This document shows positions 9,546-17,837 of a stretch of DNA of 41,597 bases, one piece after another. The position numbers and the translations under genes were made by a program. Every line of letters starts with the position of its first letter. Position 1 is the stretch's first letter. The notes under the pieces are model-generated. The model worked only from the letters and a program-made list of their open reading frames with translations, did no database searches and was not told the DNA's origin. Source of the stretch: Deltaproteobacteria bacterium (GTDB lineage Bacteria; Desulfobacterota; GWC2-55-46); NCBI GenBank assembly GCA_016219115.1, contig JACRCH010000123.1, forward strand, positions 1-41,597. Reading direction: 5' to 3'.

Positions 9546-9898
9546 AACTCCCCGGAGCTTGCGCGGGGTATCCAAAGACGCTGGAAAAACTGGCGTTACG
9601 CCGCCCGCGGGCGGCCGATGAACCGCCCTGGAGGTTTTTTTAGTCTTACGGCCGCTCTTCCGGATAACGGGTGTATAACCTGTTAATTGATGTTGGCGAG
9701 TTGTTGGGTATTTTCCGTTTGAGGGGGCTTTGCCGGTACAGGCGGTTTTTATGTTGATAAACAGGCGGGTCTTTTCAACAGACAGGCGTCCTGGTTTTAT
9801 GAACGCTAACGGCGCCTTGGGCTGTTATCAACATATCAGTACGCCCTACTACTCATTTCTACTAAAGTAATTTATATTATTATAAAGAGGAGAGCCAG
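9546..9898. other. Putative oriC, downstream part between dnaA and dnaN
   Basis: Contains TGTTGATAA (inverse of TTATCAACA) at 9752-9760, the same 9-mer directly as TTATCAACA at 9825-9833, and a weaker TTTTCAACA at 9772-9780. An AT-rich tract follows at about 9857-9890 (ATTTATATTATTATAAAG), which could be an unwinding element or the dnaN promoter. Near dnaA there is a copy of the hairpin module (about 9549-9570) and a perfect 16-base GC palindrome at 9600-9615. No gene is visible. Confidence 0.6.
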
Positions 9899-11005
9899 AT
9901 GAAGTTCACAATCGATAAGAGTAATTTCCTAAAGGTCCTTCAGAGGATCCAGGGGATAGTCGAGAAGAGAAACACGATGCCGATCCTTGCCAATGTGCTC
10001 ATCGAGGCCTCCGGCGGCAAGATCAACATATCGGCAACCGACCTTGAGGTCTTTATAAAGGACTCTTCCGTTGCCAACGTGACGGAAGAAGGCTCGGTGA
10101 CGGCAAACGCCAGAAAGTTATTCGAAATAGTAAAGGAGCTCCCTGATAACTCAATAGACATATCCAGGGGAAAGGATGAGAAGGTAACGGTAAAGGCCGG
10201 TAAAGCCAGGTTCAACATCATGGGGCTTCCTTCAAAGGATTTTCCGGTCTTCCCGGCGATAGACGACACGAAACTTGAGGCCGTGGAAAGCGAGAACCTC
10301 AAGGAGATGATAGACAAGACCTCTTTCGCCGTCTCAACAGACGAGACCCGTTACAACATAAACGGCTTTCTGCTTGAAAAAGAAGACACAAGGATAAGGA
10401 TGGTGGCCACGGACGGCCACAGACTCGCCTTTATCGAGAAGAAGGATATGAAGGGTGTCGCCTCCGCCGAAAAAGAAGGGGTCCTTCTGCCGAGAAAAGG
10501 CGTTATGGAGATGAGAAAGCTTCTCGATGAGAAGGAAGGGAGCTTTTTCCTGGGCGTTACTGAAAAGAGCGCCGTGATGAAAAAAGACGACACGATCATA
10601 AGCGTAAGGCTTTTAGAGGGAGAGTTCCCGGACTACAAGAAGGTGATACCCAAGGACAACGACAAAGAGGTTTTGGCCGACAGGTCAAACCTCCTCCATT
10701 CCCTCAAAAGGGTCTCCATCCTCTCTTCGGACAAGATAAAAGGCGTAAAGTTCATCTTTTCAAACTCGAACCTTACGGTATCCTCGTCAAGCCCGGATAT
10801 AGGCGAGGCCACCGAAGAGATAGACATTGAGTACGGCGGTGAGGATATCGAGATAGCCTTCAACGCCAGGTATTTTATAGACATGCTCGAGGCCGTCGCT
10901 GAAGATAAGGTAAGAATTGCCCTCAAGGACTCTTTAAGCCCCGGGTTCATAAGGCCGACGGGCAACGACGAGTACACCTATATCATAATGCCGATGAGGC
11001 TCTGA
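9899..11005 (+). CDS. dnaN: DNA polymerase III beta sliding clamp
   Basis: DnaN forms the ring-shaped processivity clamp that tethers polymerase III and many repair proteins to DNA. The 368 residues match the family length (about 366-370) and the three-fold repeat of the clamp domain. The start is typical (MKFTIDKSNFLKVLQRIQ), TMPILANVLIEA lies at about 27-38, and the C-terminus ends in YIIMPMRL, the usual clamp ending (MPMRL). A strong ribosome site, AGAGGAGAG, lies just before the ATG. The gene follows dnaA after 353 bases of presumed origin DNA, the common dnaA-oriC-dnaN order. Confidence 0.97.
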   Translation: MKFTIDKSNFLKVLQRIQGIVEKRNTMPILANVLIEASGGKINISATDLEVFIKDSSVANVTEEGSVTANARKLFEIVKELPDNSIDISRGKDEKVTVKAGKARFNIMGLPSKDFPVFPAIDDTKLEAVESENLKEMIDKTSFAVSTDETRYNINGFLLEKEDTRIRMVATDGHRLAFIEKKDMKGVASAEKEGVLLPRKGVMEMRKLLDEKEGSFFLGVTEKSAVMKKDDTIISVRLLEGEFPDYKKVIPKDNDKEVLADRSNLLHSLKRVSILSSDKIKGVKFIFSNSNLTVSSSSPDIGEATEEIDIEYGGEDIEIAFNARYFIDMLEAVAEDKVRIALKDSLSPGFIRPTGNDEYTYIIMPMRL

Positions 11006-11089
11006 CAGGACCGGGGCGGGTTTTCGTGAAGGTAGGCCCTTTCACCTTCCGGGGCTTAAGCGCGGGACCGAAACGACCGTTAAAAAAGC

Positions 11090-11118
11090 TTGACATTAAG
11101 GACTCCCTTGTGTCTAAA
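11090..11118 (+). promoter_or_regulatory. Sigma-70-type promoter for rpmH
   Basis: A perfect -35 TTGACA at 11090-11095, a 17-base spacer, and TCTAAA at 11113-11118 as -10 (4 of 6 consensus bases). Transcription would start about 50 bases before the rpmH ATG. Strong rpmH promoters at this position are common in origin clusters. Confidence 0.6.
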
Positions 11119-11172
11119 TAACTATTTCGTTTTTAAAAAACGGAATAAAAAGTAAAAGCAGAGGAAATAGTC

Positions 11173-11325
11173 ATGAAGAGAACATTCCAGCCGAGCAAAA
11201 TAAAAAGATTGAGGACCCACGGCTTTTTAGTCAGGATGTCCACGAAGAACGGCAGGGCGGTAATAAACAGAAGAAGGGCAAAGGGCAGAAAGCGTCTTTC
11301 GGTAGGGATAAGCACCCCGAAGTAA
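11173..11325 (+). CDS. rpmH: 50S ribosomal protein L34
   Basis: L34 is a small, very basic protein of the large ribosomal subunit. The 50-residue product begins [18 protein letters not shown], followed by the family's [19 protein letters not shown] stretch, which leaves no doubt. The ribosome site is GAGGAAA, six bases upstream of the ATG. It is slightly longer than the usual 44-47 residues because of a short C-terminal extension. The gene follows its own promoter and precedes rnpA, the standard order. Confidence 0.96.
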   Translation: MKRTFQPSKIKRLRTHGFLVRMSTKNGRAVINRRRAKGRKRLSVGISTPK

Positions 11326-11529
11326 GCTCCTGAAAAGACCGCTGAACCCTCCGGGGTATCTCCTTAAGCCTTCCCTCCCCCATCGATGGGAGAGGGCTCA
11401 AGTTGAAGCGGTATTGCCGGCAATACGCCACCTCAAGCTCTCTTTTTTACAGGCGGTCCGTGGTCCTGGGGTCACACAAACTCCCGGTCTTCCGGGCCGC
11501 TAAAATTTAAGGGGACAGGCGCGCTCCGA
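11326..11529. repeat. rpmH-rnpA gap with a repeat fragment and a 16-base palindrome
   Basis: Positions 11344-11398 are a fragment of the large type C repeat (GAACCCTCCGGGGTATCTCC, then CTCCCCCATCGATGGGAGAG). A perfect palindrome GTATTGCCGGCAATAC lies at 11411-11426. No gene is seen. The repeat separates two genes that are usually tightly linked. Confidence 0.55.
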
Positions 11530-11895
11530 GTGGTTACAAACGGCAAAACGCAACCGGAAGCGGGTTTTTCCTTTGCCAAGGGCGAAAGGATACTCAAACC
11601 CGACGACTTCAGCCGGGTACGCAAGACCGGCAAAAGGGTCTCCACCAGAAGCCTCACCATCTATATACTTCCCACCGTATCGGGGGTAAGAAGGATCGGG
11701 CTCTCGGTAAGCTCCAGGGTCGGCAACGCCATTGTTCGTAACAGGATAAAGAGGCTGTTGAGGGAGGTCTTCAGGCTCAACAAAGACTCCTTCCCCCAAT
11801 CCTCCGACATCCTTGTATCTGTAAAGAGCACGGCCGGGATAAAAGACTTGAACGACTGTAAAAAAGAGTTGTCAAAGATATTCGTCTCCCCCTGA
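11530..11895 (+). CDS. rnpA: Ribonuclease P protein component
   Basis: This basic protein assists the RNase P RNA in cutting the 5' leader from pre-tRNA. The 121-residue frame shows the conserved GERILKPDDFSRVRKTGKR start region (about 18-36) and the signature GLSVSSRVGNAIVRNRIKR, with the RNR motif at 70-72. The start is taken at the GTG at 11530. AAGGGG lies 14-15 bases upstream, so spacing is poor and another start is possible. The gene sits between rpmH and yidD, as in most bacteria. Confidence 0.93.
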   Translation: MVTNGKTQPEAGFSFAKGERILKPDDFSRVRKTGKRVSTRSLTIYILPTVSGVRRIGLSVSSRVGNAIVRNRIKRLLREVFRLNKDSFPQSSDILVSVKSTAGIKDLNDCKKELSKIFVSP

Positions 11896-11935
11896 CAGTG
11901 TCTCCCAGAATAACAGGGCGCTGAAAGGTTTATCG

Positions 11936-11965
11936 GAGGAAACTTTCTGTAGAAAGGTTCCCCCA
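11936..11965. repeat. Small stem-loop repeat between rnpA and yidD
   Basis: GGAAACTTTC-TGTA-GAAAGGTTCC forms a short hairpin. The same core, GGAACTTTCTGAAGAAAGTT, recurs as a longer perfect hairpin after yidC at 13854-13891, so this is a dispersed element rather than a gene-specific terminator. Confidence 0.5.
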
Positions 11966-12000
11966 AGAGTCTTATCAGCGGTCTGTCAGGGCATCGGGGA

Positions 12001-12261
12001 GTGATGATAAAGAAATTTCTGATGTCGCTCATATTTCTTTACAAGAGGCTGGTCTCTCCCGTCCTGCCGCCCGCCTGCAGGTTCCACCCGAGCTGTTCGG
12101 AATACGCCTATGGGGCCATAGAGGGCCACGGAGCGCTCAAGGGGACCTACCTCGCCGTCAGGAGGGTTTTGAGGTGCCACCCTTACCACCCCGGCGGATA
12201 CGACCCAGTGCCGCACCATGAACGCTTTAATGTGCGTATGCCGTTAAAAAAACAAGAATAG
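12001..12261 (+). CDS. yidD: Membrane protein insertion efficiency factor YidD
   Basis: YidD is a small, membrane-associated protein that assists YidC-dependent insertion. The 86 residues contain the defining [10 protein letters not shown] motif (about 27-37) and GGYDPVPHH near the C-terminus, after an N-terminal hydrophobic helix typical of the family. Either the GTG at 12001 or the ATG at 12004 may be the start. GGGGA lies directly before them, which is unusually close; an in-frame ATG at 12022 would cut into the conserved N-terminus. It lies 13 bases before yidC, so the two are probably co-translated. Confidence 0.93.
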   Translation: MMIKKFLMSLIFLYKRLVSPVLPPACRFHPSCSEYAYGAIEGHGALKGTYLAVRRVLRCHPYHPGGYDPVPHHERFNVRMPLKKQE

Positions 12262-12274
12262 GTAGAGTGTTTAA

Positions 12275-13849
12275 ATGGATAAGAGAGTATTGATAGCCGT
12301 AATACTTTCCGTGGGTATACTTTTCTTCTACCCATACATAATACAGAAGATATATCCGCCGCAAAAACCCAGGGCAGTCCAGCAGGAGGCCGCTGTCAAG
12401 GCCCCGGAATCCGGCGCCCCGGTTTCGGCCGGTCATAGTGCCTCCGTGAGCGCGCCTGCGGTAAAAGAAGACCTCACGACGGTTGAGACACCGCTCTTCA
12501 AGGCGGTATTCACAAGTGCGGGCGGCGGGGTCAAGAGCTTCGAGCTTAAAAGATACAGAGCGGCCCTCAAGGCGGACGCCCCCGTAGAGAACATCGCCAA
12601 TACGGTTGCCCTCTCCAGCTCTTTTAAGACCCATATAACCTCAAACGGGGTCTCCGAGTCTGTGGCCTTCCGTCCTTCCTCTACGGGGCTTGTCCTCAAG
12701 GACAAGGATACGGCCGAGCTTATCTACGCCGGGGTGGCCAAAAGCGGGCTCAAGGTGGAAAAGAAATATGTCTTTACCGCCGGGAGCTACCTGATACATA
12801 CGGAGCTTAAGATAGACAACCCCTCGGCAAATCCTTTCGCTGGAAGGGCCGATATAACGCTGGTCTCCAACCTGGCCGGCAAGGACGCCTCCGGCTATCA
12901 CACGGGCCCTATCGTAGACACGAAGGACAAGCTTATAAGGCAGGGCGAGAAAGAGGCCCTGAAATCCGGCTCGGAGAAGCTCAAGTGGATAGGCCTTGAG
13001 GACAAGTACTTTTTGTCCGCCATCATCCCCAGGACCGACACGGAGGTCACCTGGGCGGCCGAGATACCGGCCGAGAAGTCTTCGACGGTGTCGGTCCAGG
13101 TCCCTCTGAACCTCGCCCCCGGCGCCGTTGCCGCGTACAGCTACAACACGTTCCTCGGCCCCAAGGAGTACGACCTTCTTGTAAAGCAGAACATAGGCCT
13201 TGAGGAGGCGATAGAGTTCGGCTGGTTCGGCTTCATGGCCAAGCCGCTGCTCGTGGTACTGAACTTCTTCCAGAGGTACTTCGGCAATTACGGTATCGCC
13301 ATCATCGTCATCACTGTCATCATAAAGATACTCTTCTATCCCCTCACCAAGCACAGCCTGAAGTCGATGAAGGAGATGCAGAAGATCCAGCCCCAGCTTG
13401 CCGCGTTGAAGGAAAAGTACAAGGACAACAAGGAAAAGCTAAACAAGGAGATGATGGAGCTTTACAAGAGGTACAAGATCAACCCGGTCGGCGGGTGCCT
13501 GCCGATGGTGCTTCAGATACCGGTCTTCATCGCCCTCTACGAGGTGCTCTATGTGGCTATCGAGCTGAGGCACGCGCCGCTGTTCCTCTGGATAAAGGAC
13601 CTCTCGGACAAGGACCCGTACTACATAACGCCTATCGTCATGGGCGCCACCATGTTCATACAGCAGAAGATGACGCCCTCGACAGTCGACCCGAGTCAGG
13701 CGAAGATCATGCTCATCATGCCCATAATCTTCACATTCATGTTCCTGAATTTCCCATCGGGACTCGTAATCTACTGGCTTGTCAATAACGTCCTTTCGAT
13801 AGCCCAGCAGTACTACATACAGAGGACCCCGTCGCCCGCTAAAGCCTGA
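12275..13849 (+). CDS. yidC: Membrane protein insertase YidC
   Basis: YidC inserts and folds inner-membrane proteins, alone or with Sec. The 524 residues show the Gram-negative layout: an N-terminal membrane helix (about 3-23), a large periplasmic domain, and a C-terminal five-helix insertase core. The core shows NYGIAIIVITVIIKILFYPLTK, a helical coiled stretch, PVGGCLPMVLQIPVFIALYEVL and FPSGLVIYWLVNN. The positive residue of the insertase groove, arginine in E. coli, is lysine here (IIKILFYPLTK). The large periplasmic domain supports a Gram-negative envelope. AGGTAGAG precedes the ATG. A strong hairpin terminator follows four bases after the stop codon. Confidence 0.97.
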   Translation: MDKRVLIAVILSVGILFFYPYIIQKIYPPQKPRAVQQEAAVKAPESGAPVSAGHSASVSAPAVKEDLTTVETPLFKAVFTSAGGGVKSFELKRYRAALKADAPVENIANTVALSSSFKTHITSNGVSESVAFRPSSTGLVLKDKDTAELIYAGVAKSGLKVEKKYVFTAGSYLIHTELKIDNPSANPFAGRADITLVSNLAGKDASGYHTGPIVDTKDKLIRQGEKEALKSGSEKLKWIGLEDKYFLSAIIPRTDTEVTWAAEIPAEKSSTVSVQVPLNLAPGAVAAYSYNTFLGPKEYDLLVKQNIGLEEAIEFGWFGFMAKPLLVVLNFFQRYFGNYGIAIIVITVIIKILFYPLTKHSLKSMKEMQKIQPQLAALKEKYKDNKEKLNKEMMELYKRYKINPVGGCLPMVLQIPVFIALYEVLYVAIELRHAPLFLWIKDLSDKDPYYITPIVMGATMFIQQKMTPSTVDPSQAKIMLIMPIIFTFMFLNFPSGLVIYWLVNNVLSIAQQYYIQRTPSPAKA

Positions 13850-13853
13850 GATA

Positions 13854-13891
13854 TCCTCCGGGGAACTTTCTGAAGAAAGTTCCCCGGAGGA
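13854..13891 (+). terminator. Perfect 17-bp hairpin after yidC
   Basis: The arms 13854-13870 and 13875-13891 pair over 17 base pairs around the loop TGAA, and are followed by the T-rich ATTCTTTTCC. Placed directly after the yidC stop codon, it probably ends the rpmH-yidC transcript. The core is shared with the hairpin at 11936-11965. Confidence 0.7.
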
Positions 13892-13995
13892 ATTCTTTTC
13901 CTGAAACCGCGTTCTCAAATTATAATGGACGGCATAATGAAACCTTTTAGCGGCTTTTTTCAGTGGAATAAACGCCGCTGAAAATCAACGGCCCG

Positions 13996-14031
13996 TGCCG
14001 CGCTTAATTCAACCCGAAGGAAATATTAAAA
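13996..14031 (+). repeat. 3' module of the type A repeat, upstream of mnmE
   Basis: GCCGCGCTTAATTCAACCCG followed by AAGGAAATATTAAAA is the 3' end of the type A repeat without its 5' hairpin. It ends eight bases before the mnmE start, and the AAAAGG at its edge serves as the likely ribosome site. Confidence 0.7.
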
Positions 14032-14039
14032 GGCTCGAT

Positions 14040-15422
14040 ATGAAGGACCTTGATACCATAGCGGCTGTTGCCACGCCCTGGGGAGAAGGCGGCGTGGGGG
14101 TGTTGCGCGTGAGCGGCCCCGGGGCCTTGAGCGCGGCGCTTGCGCTCTTCAAGCCTGCCCCGCGCGGTGACATCCTGGACAGGTACCTGCACTACGGCCG
14201 GATAACCGACGGACACAACGATATAGACATCGGCTTTCTCGTGTTCATGAGGGGGCCCCGTTCTTATACGGGCGAGGATGTAGCGGAGCTTCATTGCCAC
14301 GGCGGGCCGCTTATATTGAAGAAGGTGCTCGAAGCGCTCGTTGACAACGGGGCGCGCCTGGCAGGACCCGGCGAGTTTACCAGGAGGGCCTTTTTAAACG
14401 GGAAGCTCGATCTCGCGCAGGCCGAGGCGGTCTCGGACATCATAAGGGCGGAGACCGAGCTCTCTTTGAGCGGCGCCAGGGGCAGGCTTGAGGGCGGGCT
14501 CTCAAAGAGAGTAAACGCCATAAAAGAACTGCTCGTCTCTTTGCTCGTCCACATGGAGGCAGAGCTCGATTTTGCGGAAGACGAGGTAGACGCCCTTCCG
14601 GCGGATGAGACATTAAAGGTGCTTGAAGAGGCCGGTGCTTCGATAAAGAGCCTTGTAGCTACCTATGAGGAGGGCAAGGCCTTGAGGGACGGGGTAGGCG
14701 TGCTTATACTCGGTAGGCCCAATGTCGGAAAATCGAGCCTCCTGAATATTCTCTTAAAAGAAGAGCGGGCCATAGTGACGCCGCATCCGGGGACCACGCG
14801 CGATGTCATCGAAGAGGTCGTCAATATCCGGGGTATTCCGGTGCGCCTCATGGACACGGCGGGGCTCTGCGATGCAGCGGACCATGTGGAAGCCATCGGG
14901 GTGAGGCTCGCCAGGGAGAGGATCACTCAGGCCGCCCTGATACTCTTCGTTGTGGACTCAACGGCGGACTCTTACGAAGAGGATATAAAACTCCTGGAGT
15001 GCGCCGATGGCAAGAAGGTCCTTATAATCGCCAACAAGACCGACCTCGCGAAAGAGAAGAACCTTGAAGCGGTCAAAGTCTCTTTCGGCGCCCGCAAACG
15101 GATCTTCATCTCCGCCCTCCTGTCCGACGGCATAGAGGAGTTAAAGGACAGGATCTACGAGGAGGCGGTGGGCCGCGCCTGCGGCGTCAAGGGCGAGGCC
15201 TCCGAGGGCGAGCTCATAGTATCGCTCAGACACAAGAGCTCGCTTATGAATTCCCTTGAAGGCATAGAACGGACGAGGGACGCAGTCGTGAACGGCGCCG
15301 CGAAGGAGCTTATCGCGACGGATCTGAGGTGGTCGGTAGACAGGCTTGGCGAGATAACCGGCGAGACGACTACCGAAGAGATTCTCGATAAGATATTCGG
15401 CTCATTCTGCATCGGAAAGTAA
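14040..15422 (+). CDS. mnmE: tRNA uridine-5-carboxymethylaminomethyl modification GTPase MnmE
   Basis: With MnmG (encoded at 34.6 kb), MnmE modifies the wobble uridine of several tRNAs. From the ATG at 14040 the product is 460 residues, the usual length. The frame is open back to 13995, but that part is repeat DNA, and AAAAGG sits seven bases before the ATG at 14040. The N-terminal TrmE domain (TIAAVATPWGEGGVGVLR) is followed by a G domain inserted in the helical domain, with GRPNVGKS at 225-232, DTAGL and NKTD. The protein ends in FCIGK, the C-terminal CIGK box with the essential cysteine. Its partner gene mnmG lies about 19 kb away in the second origin block. Confidence 0.97.
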   Translation: MKDLDTIAAVATPWGEGGVGVLRVSGPGALSAALALFKPAPRGDILDRYLHYGRITDGHNDIDIGFLVFMRGPRSYTGEDVAELHCHGGPLILKKVLEALVDNGARLAGPGEFTRRAFLNGKLDLAQAEAVSDIIRAETELSLSGARGRLEGGLSKRVNAIKELLVSLLVHMEAELDFAEDEVDALPADETLKVLEEAGASIKSLVATYEEGKALRDGVGVLILGRPNVGKSSLLNILLKEERAIVTPHPGTTRDVIEEVVNIRGIPVRLMDTAGLCDAADHVEAIGVRLARERITQAALILFVVDSTADSYEEDIKLLECADGKKVLIIANKTDLAKEKNLEAVKVSFGARKRIFISALLSDGIEELKDRIYEEAVGRACGVKGEASEGELIVSLRHKSSLMNSLEGIERTRDAVVNGAAKELIATDLRWSVDRLGEITGETTTEEILDKIFGSFCIGK

Positions 15423-15450
15423 GACACAAAAGGCATCAGGGAGGTTAAGC

Positions 15451-15513
15451 TTGAAGAGGTTGTTGACAGCGGTTGCTATGGCTATTTTGTTTTCGGGTCC
15501 GGTAGGACCGTAG
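15451..15513 (+). other. Signal-peptide-like leader frame ended by an in-frame TAG
   Basis: GGGAGG lies seven bases before a TTG at 15451. Translation gives a basic start (residues MKR) and a hydrophobic core (LLTAVAMAILF), then glycine and proline, and stops at TAG 15511-15513. The same frame runs on without another stop into the cysteine-containing protein at 15544-15861. The arrangement looks like one secreted-protein gene split by an amber codon. It may be a true nonsense mutation or a sequence error. Confidence 0.6.
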
Positions 15514-15543
15514 GAAGGTATTTGTGCTTCCGAAAAACCCGGC

Positions 15544-15861
15544 GTGCAGGCAAAAAATGAAGTAAAGTTTGAGAAGAGAAGCGATGTCTGCATGGTGACG
15601 AACATGGTCCCCGGAGACCGGCCCATGTTCCCGGTCGAGGTAGCGGGCAAGACCTACTACGGGTGCTGCCCGGTTTGCGTAAGAAGGATCAAGGAAGAGA
15701 GGGCGGTCCGTTACACCGTAGACCCGGTGACGAAGCGCGAGGTCGACAAGGCAGATGCCTTCATCGTAGCCGGGCCCGACAAAAAGGCCATCTACTTCGA
15801 GTCCGAACAGACGGCTGGAAAGTATCAGGCGCTCTCGGCCTCCAAAAAGATAAGACAGTAA
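15544..15861 (+). CDS. TRASH/YHS-like small metal-binding protein, probably disrupted at its N-terminus
   Basis: The frame from the GTG at 15544 encodes 105 residues with a cysteine cluster, YYGCCPVC (C41, C42, C45), and an earlier DVCMVTN (C16). This pattern fits TRASH/YHS-type metal-binding domains of periplasmic proteins, in which a CCxxC unit is followed by a DPVT segment; DPVTKREVDKADAF is present. That is a pattern match, not a proven family. A matching signal peptide is encoded just upstream in the same frame but is cut off by TAG at 15511. The GTG has no good ribosome site, so the intact gene was probably 15451-15861 (136 codons). It follows mnmE by 28 bases. It may now be a pseudogene. 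Confidence 0.6.
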   Translation: MQAKNEVKFEKRSDVCMVTNMVPGDRPMFPVEVAGKTYYGCCPVCVRRIKEERAVRYTVDPVTKREVDKADAFIVAGPDKKAIYFESEQTAGKYQALSASKKIRQ

Positions 15862-16315
15862 GAAGATTTTATCTGAGGGCTTCGTAAAAAGGGCCCTCAC
15901 CTCACCTTTTCTTTTAATCCGCCGTGCGCCAGGACCGTGCGGTCGGCAATTTCCAAACGAAATGCACCTTGCCTGTCTGCTCCGCGGATTATCCAAAGTT
16001 TTTGATCCGCCGTACGCCAGTACTTTTGCGGGTTCAGATTTGAAATCTGAACCCTATAAATTTTGTGGTAATTACGAATATCCAGGTTCAATTTGCAAAA
16101 TTGAACCTGCGTTCAGGGAAGCATCGTTGAGCCTTAGCTCTCAAGAACGCCCGGCAGGGCGTAAAAACTCTGCAGCTAAGAAAGACGAATATCCAACAGT
16201 CAATCTTTTTCTCAGAAATCTTTAATCCTAACAACTCCCTGAATGTGAGGACTCGTAGGTGTAATACTTAAACTCCGCTTCAGCCCGTCCTTCTTCATTT
16301 TTAATCCACTGACGC
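15862..16315. repeat. Gap with dispersed repeats and two perfect AT-rich hairpins
   Basis: Holds the GTGCGGTCGG module (about 15934-15950), the exact 17-mer CCGCCGTACGCCAGTAC (16007-16023), and two hairpins of one family: 16030-16054, with 12-base arms GGGTTCAGATTT/AAATCTGAACCC, and 16083-16109, with arms CAGGTTCAATTT/AAATTGAACCTG around GCA. A third member is at 23196-23220. No convincing gene was found. Confidence 0.65.
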
Positions 16316-17305
16316 CTACGCTTCCCGGTACTGCCAGAAGCTCTCGGCCTCCTCCACGTCCTTCTTGCTGCCGATGATGAGCGGCACCCTCTGGTGGAGT
16401 TTCTCCGGCACTATGTCGAGTATCCGTTTGTCCCCCGTGGAGGCCTTGCCCCCTGCCTGCTCGACGATGAAAGAGAGCGGGTTGGCCTCATAGAGGAGAC
16501 GGAGTTTCCCGTTTATCGATTTCCTGTCCGCCGGATAGAGGAAGACCCCGCCCTTTAAGAGGTTACGGTGGAAGTCGGCCACGAGCGAGCCGACATAGCG
16601 GGCGGTGTAGTTTTTTTCGTCGTTCTTTAGCTTTTCGATATACAGGCTGGTGCCCGGGAGCCAGTGCCTGGAGTTGCCCTCGTTGATGGAGTATATCTTG
16701 CCCCTCTCCGGGATCCGGATGTTCTCGTGCGAGAGCAGGAACTCCCCTACGTTCGGATCGAGCGTGAAACCGTGCACGCCGTGGCCCGTGGTGTAGACGA
16801 ACATGGTTGATGAGCTGTAGAGTATATACCCGGCGCAGACCTGTTCGACCCCGGCCTTGAGGAAGTCCTTTTCGGTAAGGTCGCATTCAGGGTTGCATTT
16901 CAGGATGGAGAATATAGTGCCGACGCTTATGTTTACATCGATGTTCGATGAGCCGTCCAGCGGGTCGAAGAGCAGGAGGTACTTGCCCCTTGGGTACCTG
17001 GGGTCTACCTTTATAATCTCGTCGATCTCCTCGGAGGCCATGCCCGAGAGGTGCCCGCCGTGCTCCATCGTCTTTATGAACATGGAGTTGGCGTACTCAT
17101 CGAGCTTCTGCACCTCTTCGCCGTGGACGTTCTGGTTGCCGGCCGCGCCGAGGATGTCGATGAGCCCCGCCCTGTTGACCTCACGGGAGATTATCTTGGC
17201 CGCTACCACGAGGTCTGAAAAGAACGCGGTAAAGTTGCCTTTCGAGCCCGGAACTCGTCTTTGTTCCTCGAGCAGGAACTTGGTTAAGGTCATCCCTATA
17301 TTCAT
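16316..17305 (-). CDS. fbp: Class I fructose-1,6-bisphosphatase
   Basis: Hydrolyses fructose 1,6-bisphosphate to fructose 6-phosphate, the committed step of gluconeogenesis, in the cytoplasm. The 329 residues match class I enzymes (about 330-340). The metal-binding signature DPLDGSSNIDVN is present in the first half, with GNQNVHGEEVQKLD before it and LYEANPLSFIVEQAGG near the C-terminus, the family's usual substrate-site region. AAGGAG lies five bases before the ATG. The gene is monocistronic, with repeat-rich flanks on both sides. A gluconeogenic enzyme fits growth on small organic acids or CO2, but that is inference. Confidence 0.96.
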   Translation of the reverse strand: MNIGMTLTKFLLEEQRRVPGSKGNFTAFFSDLVVAAKIISREVNRAGLIDILGAAGNQNVHGEEVQKLDEYANSMFIKTMEHGGHLSGMASEEIDEIIKVDPRYPRGKYLLLFDPLDGSSNIDVNISVGTIFSILKCNPECDLTEKDFLKAGVEQVCAGYILYSSSTMFVYTTGHGVHGFTLDPNVGEFLLSHENIRIPERGKIYSINEGNSRHWLPGTSLYIEKLKNDEKNYTARYVGSLVADFHRNLLKGGVFLYPADRKSINGKLRLLYEANPLSFIVEQAGGKASTGDKRILDIVPEKLHQRVPLIIGSKKDVEEAESFWQYREA

Positions 17306-17837
17306 GGCGTCTCCTTTGCGTGATAATAAAAGACCTCAACGGATGCCCGCCGCCCCATAAGCTGGCAAAGAGCGAGCCGTAAAAATGACAATCGCCTTAC
17401 CGTGAAGAACCCGGTCATAAACGCTTGGTTCCTCGCTCGCCGAACTCACGACGCTTAAAGACCGTATCCGGGTATGGTGAACCACCCCGCTGGCAAGGCT
17501 TGCGGGGTACCCAAAGAGAGATCTGTTTTTATATACGCGGCAAGCCGCGCTTAATTAAAATGCTCCGCCATAAATGACGGAGAATTTTGATGGTATGGAA
17601 GGTCATTTGTATTTGCCAGCCTTGACCCGCCGCTAAAGCGACGGGATTGCGGAGTGGCACACCCATTCAACCCGAAGGAAATATTAAATCCCCCGGATAG
17701 TCTTGCCGCAGGTGCGGTGGATGGAGTCAGGCAGGAGTCTTTTAACCTATTTCACGCAAAAAAGCACCAATTTTCAAAGCCCGTTGAGTTGATAAACCAA
17801 CGGCTTCGGGAAGACGGATTACCCGGCGGCCAGATCG
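17306..17837. repeat. Gap containing a type A repeat interrupted by a 108-bp insert
   Basis: The repeat spans 17479-17688. Its type A sequence is split at GCGCTTAATT|CAACCCG by 108 bp (17557-17664), flanked on both sides by ATT. An open frame at 17654-17887 crosses the repeat edge and has no ribosome site or recognisable motif, so it is not called. Positions 17306-17478 and 17689-17837 show nothing recognisable. Confidence 0.7.
17557..17664 (+). mobile_element. 108-bp MITE-like insert, copy 1 (nested in a type A repeat)
   Basis: The left end is a hairpin around CTCCGCCATAAATGACGGAG. The right end is a second nested hairpin, GCCAGCC then CCCGCCGCTAAAGCGACGGG then GGAGTGGC. Copies of exactly the same length lie at 30356-30463 and, inverted, at 32222-32329. 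All three are flanked by ATT. Uninterrupted type A repeats at 6336 and 20685 show the empty site. It has no coding capacity. Confidence 0.7.
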
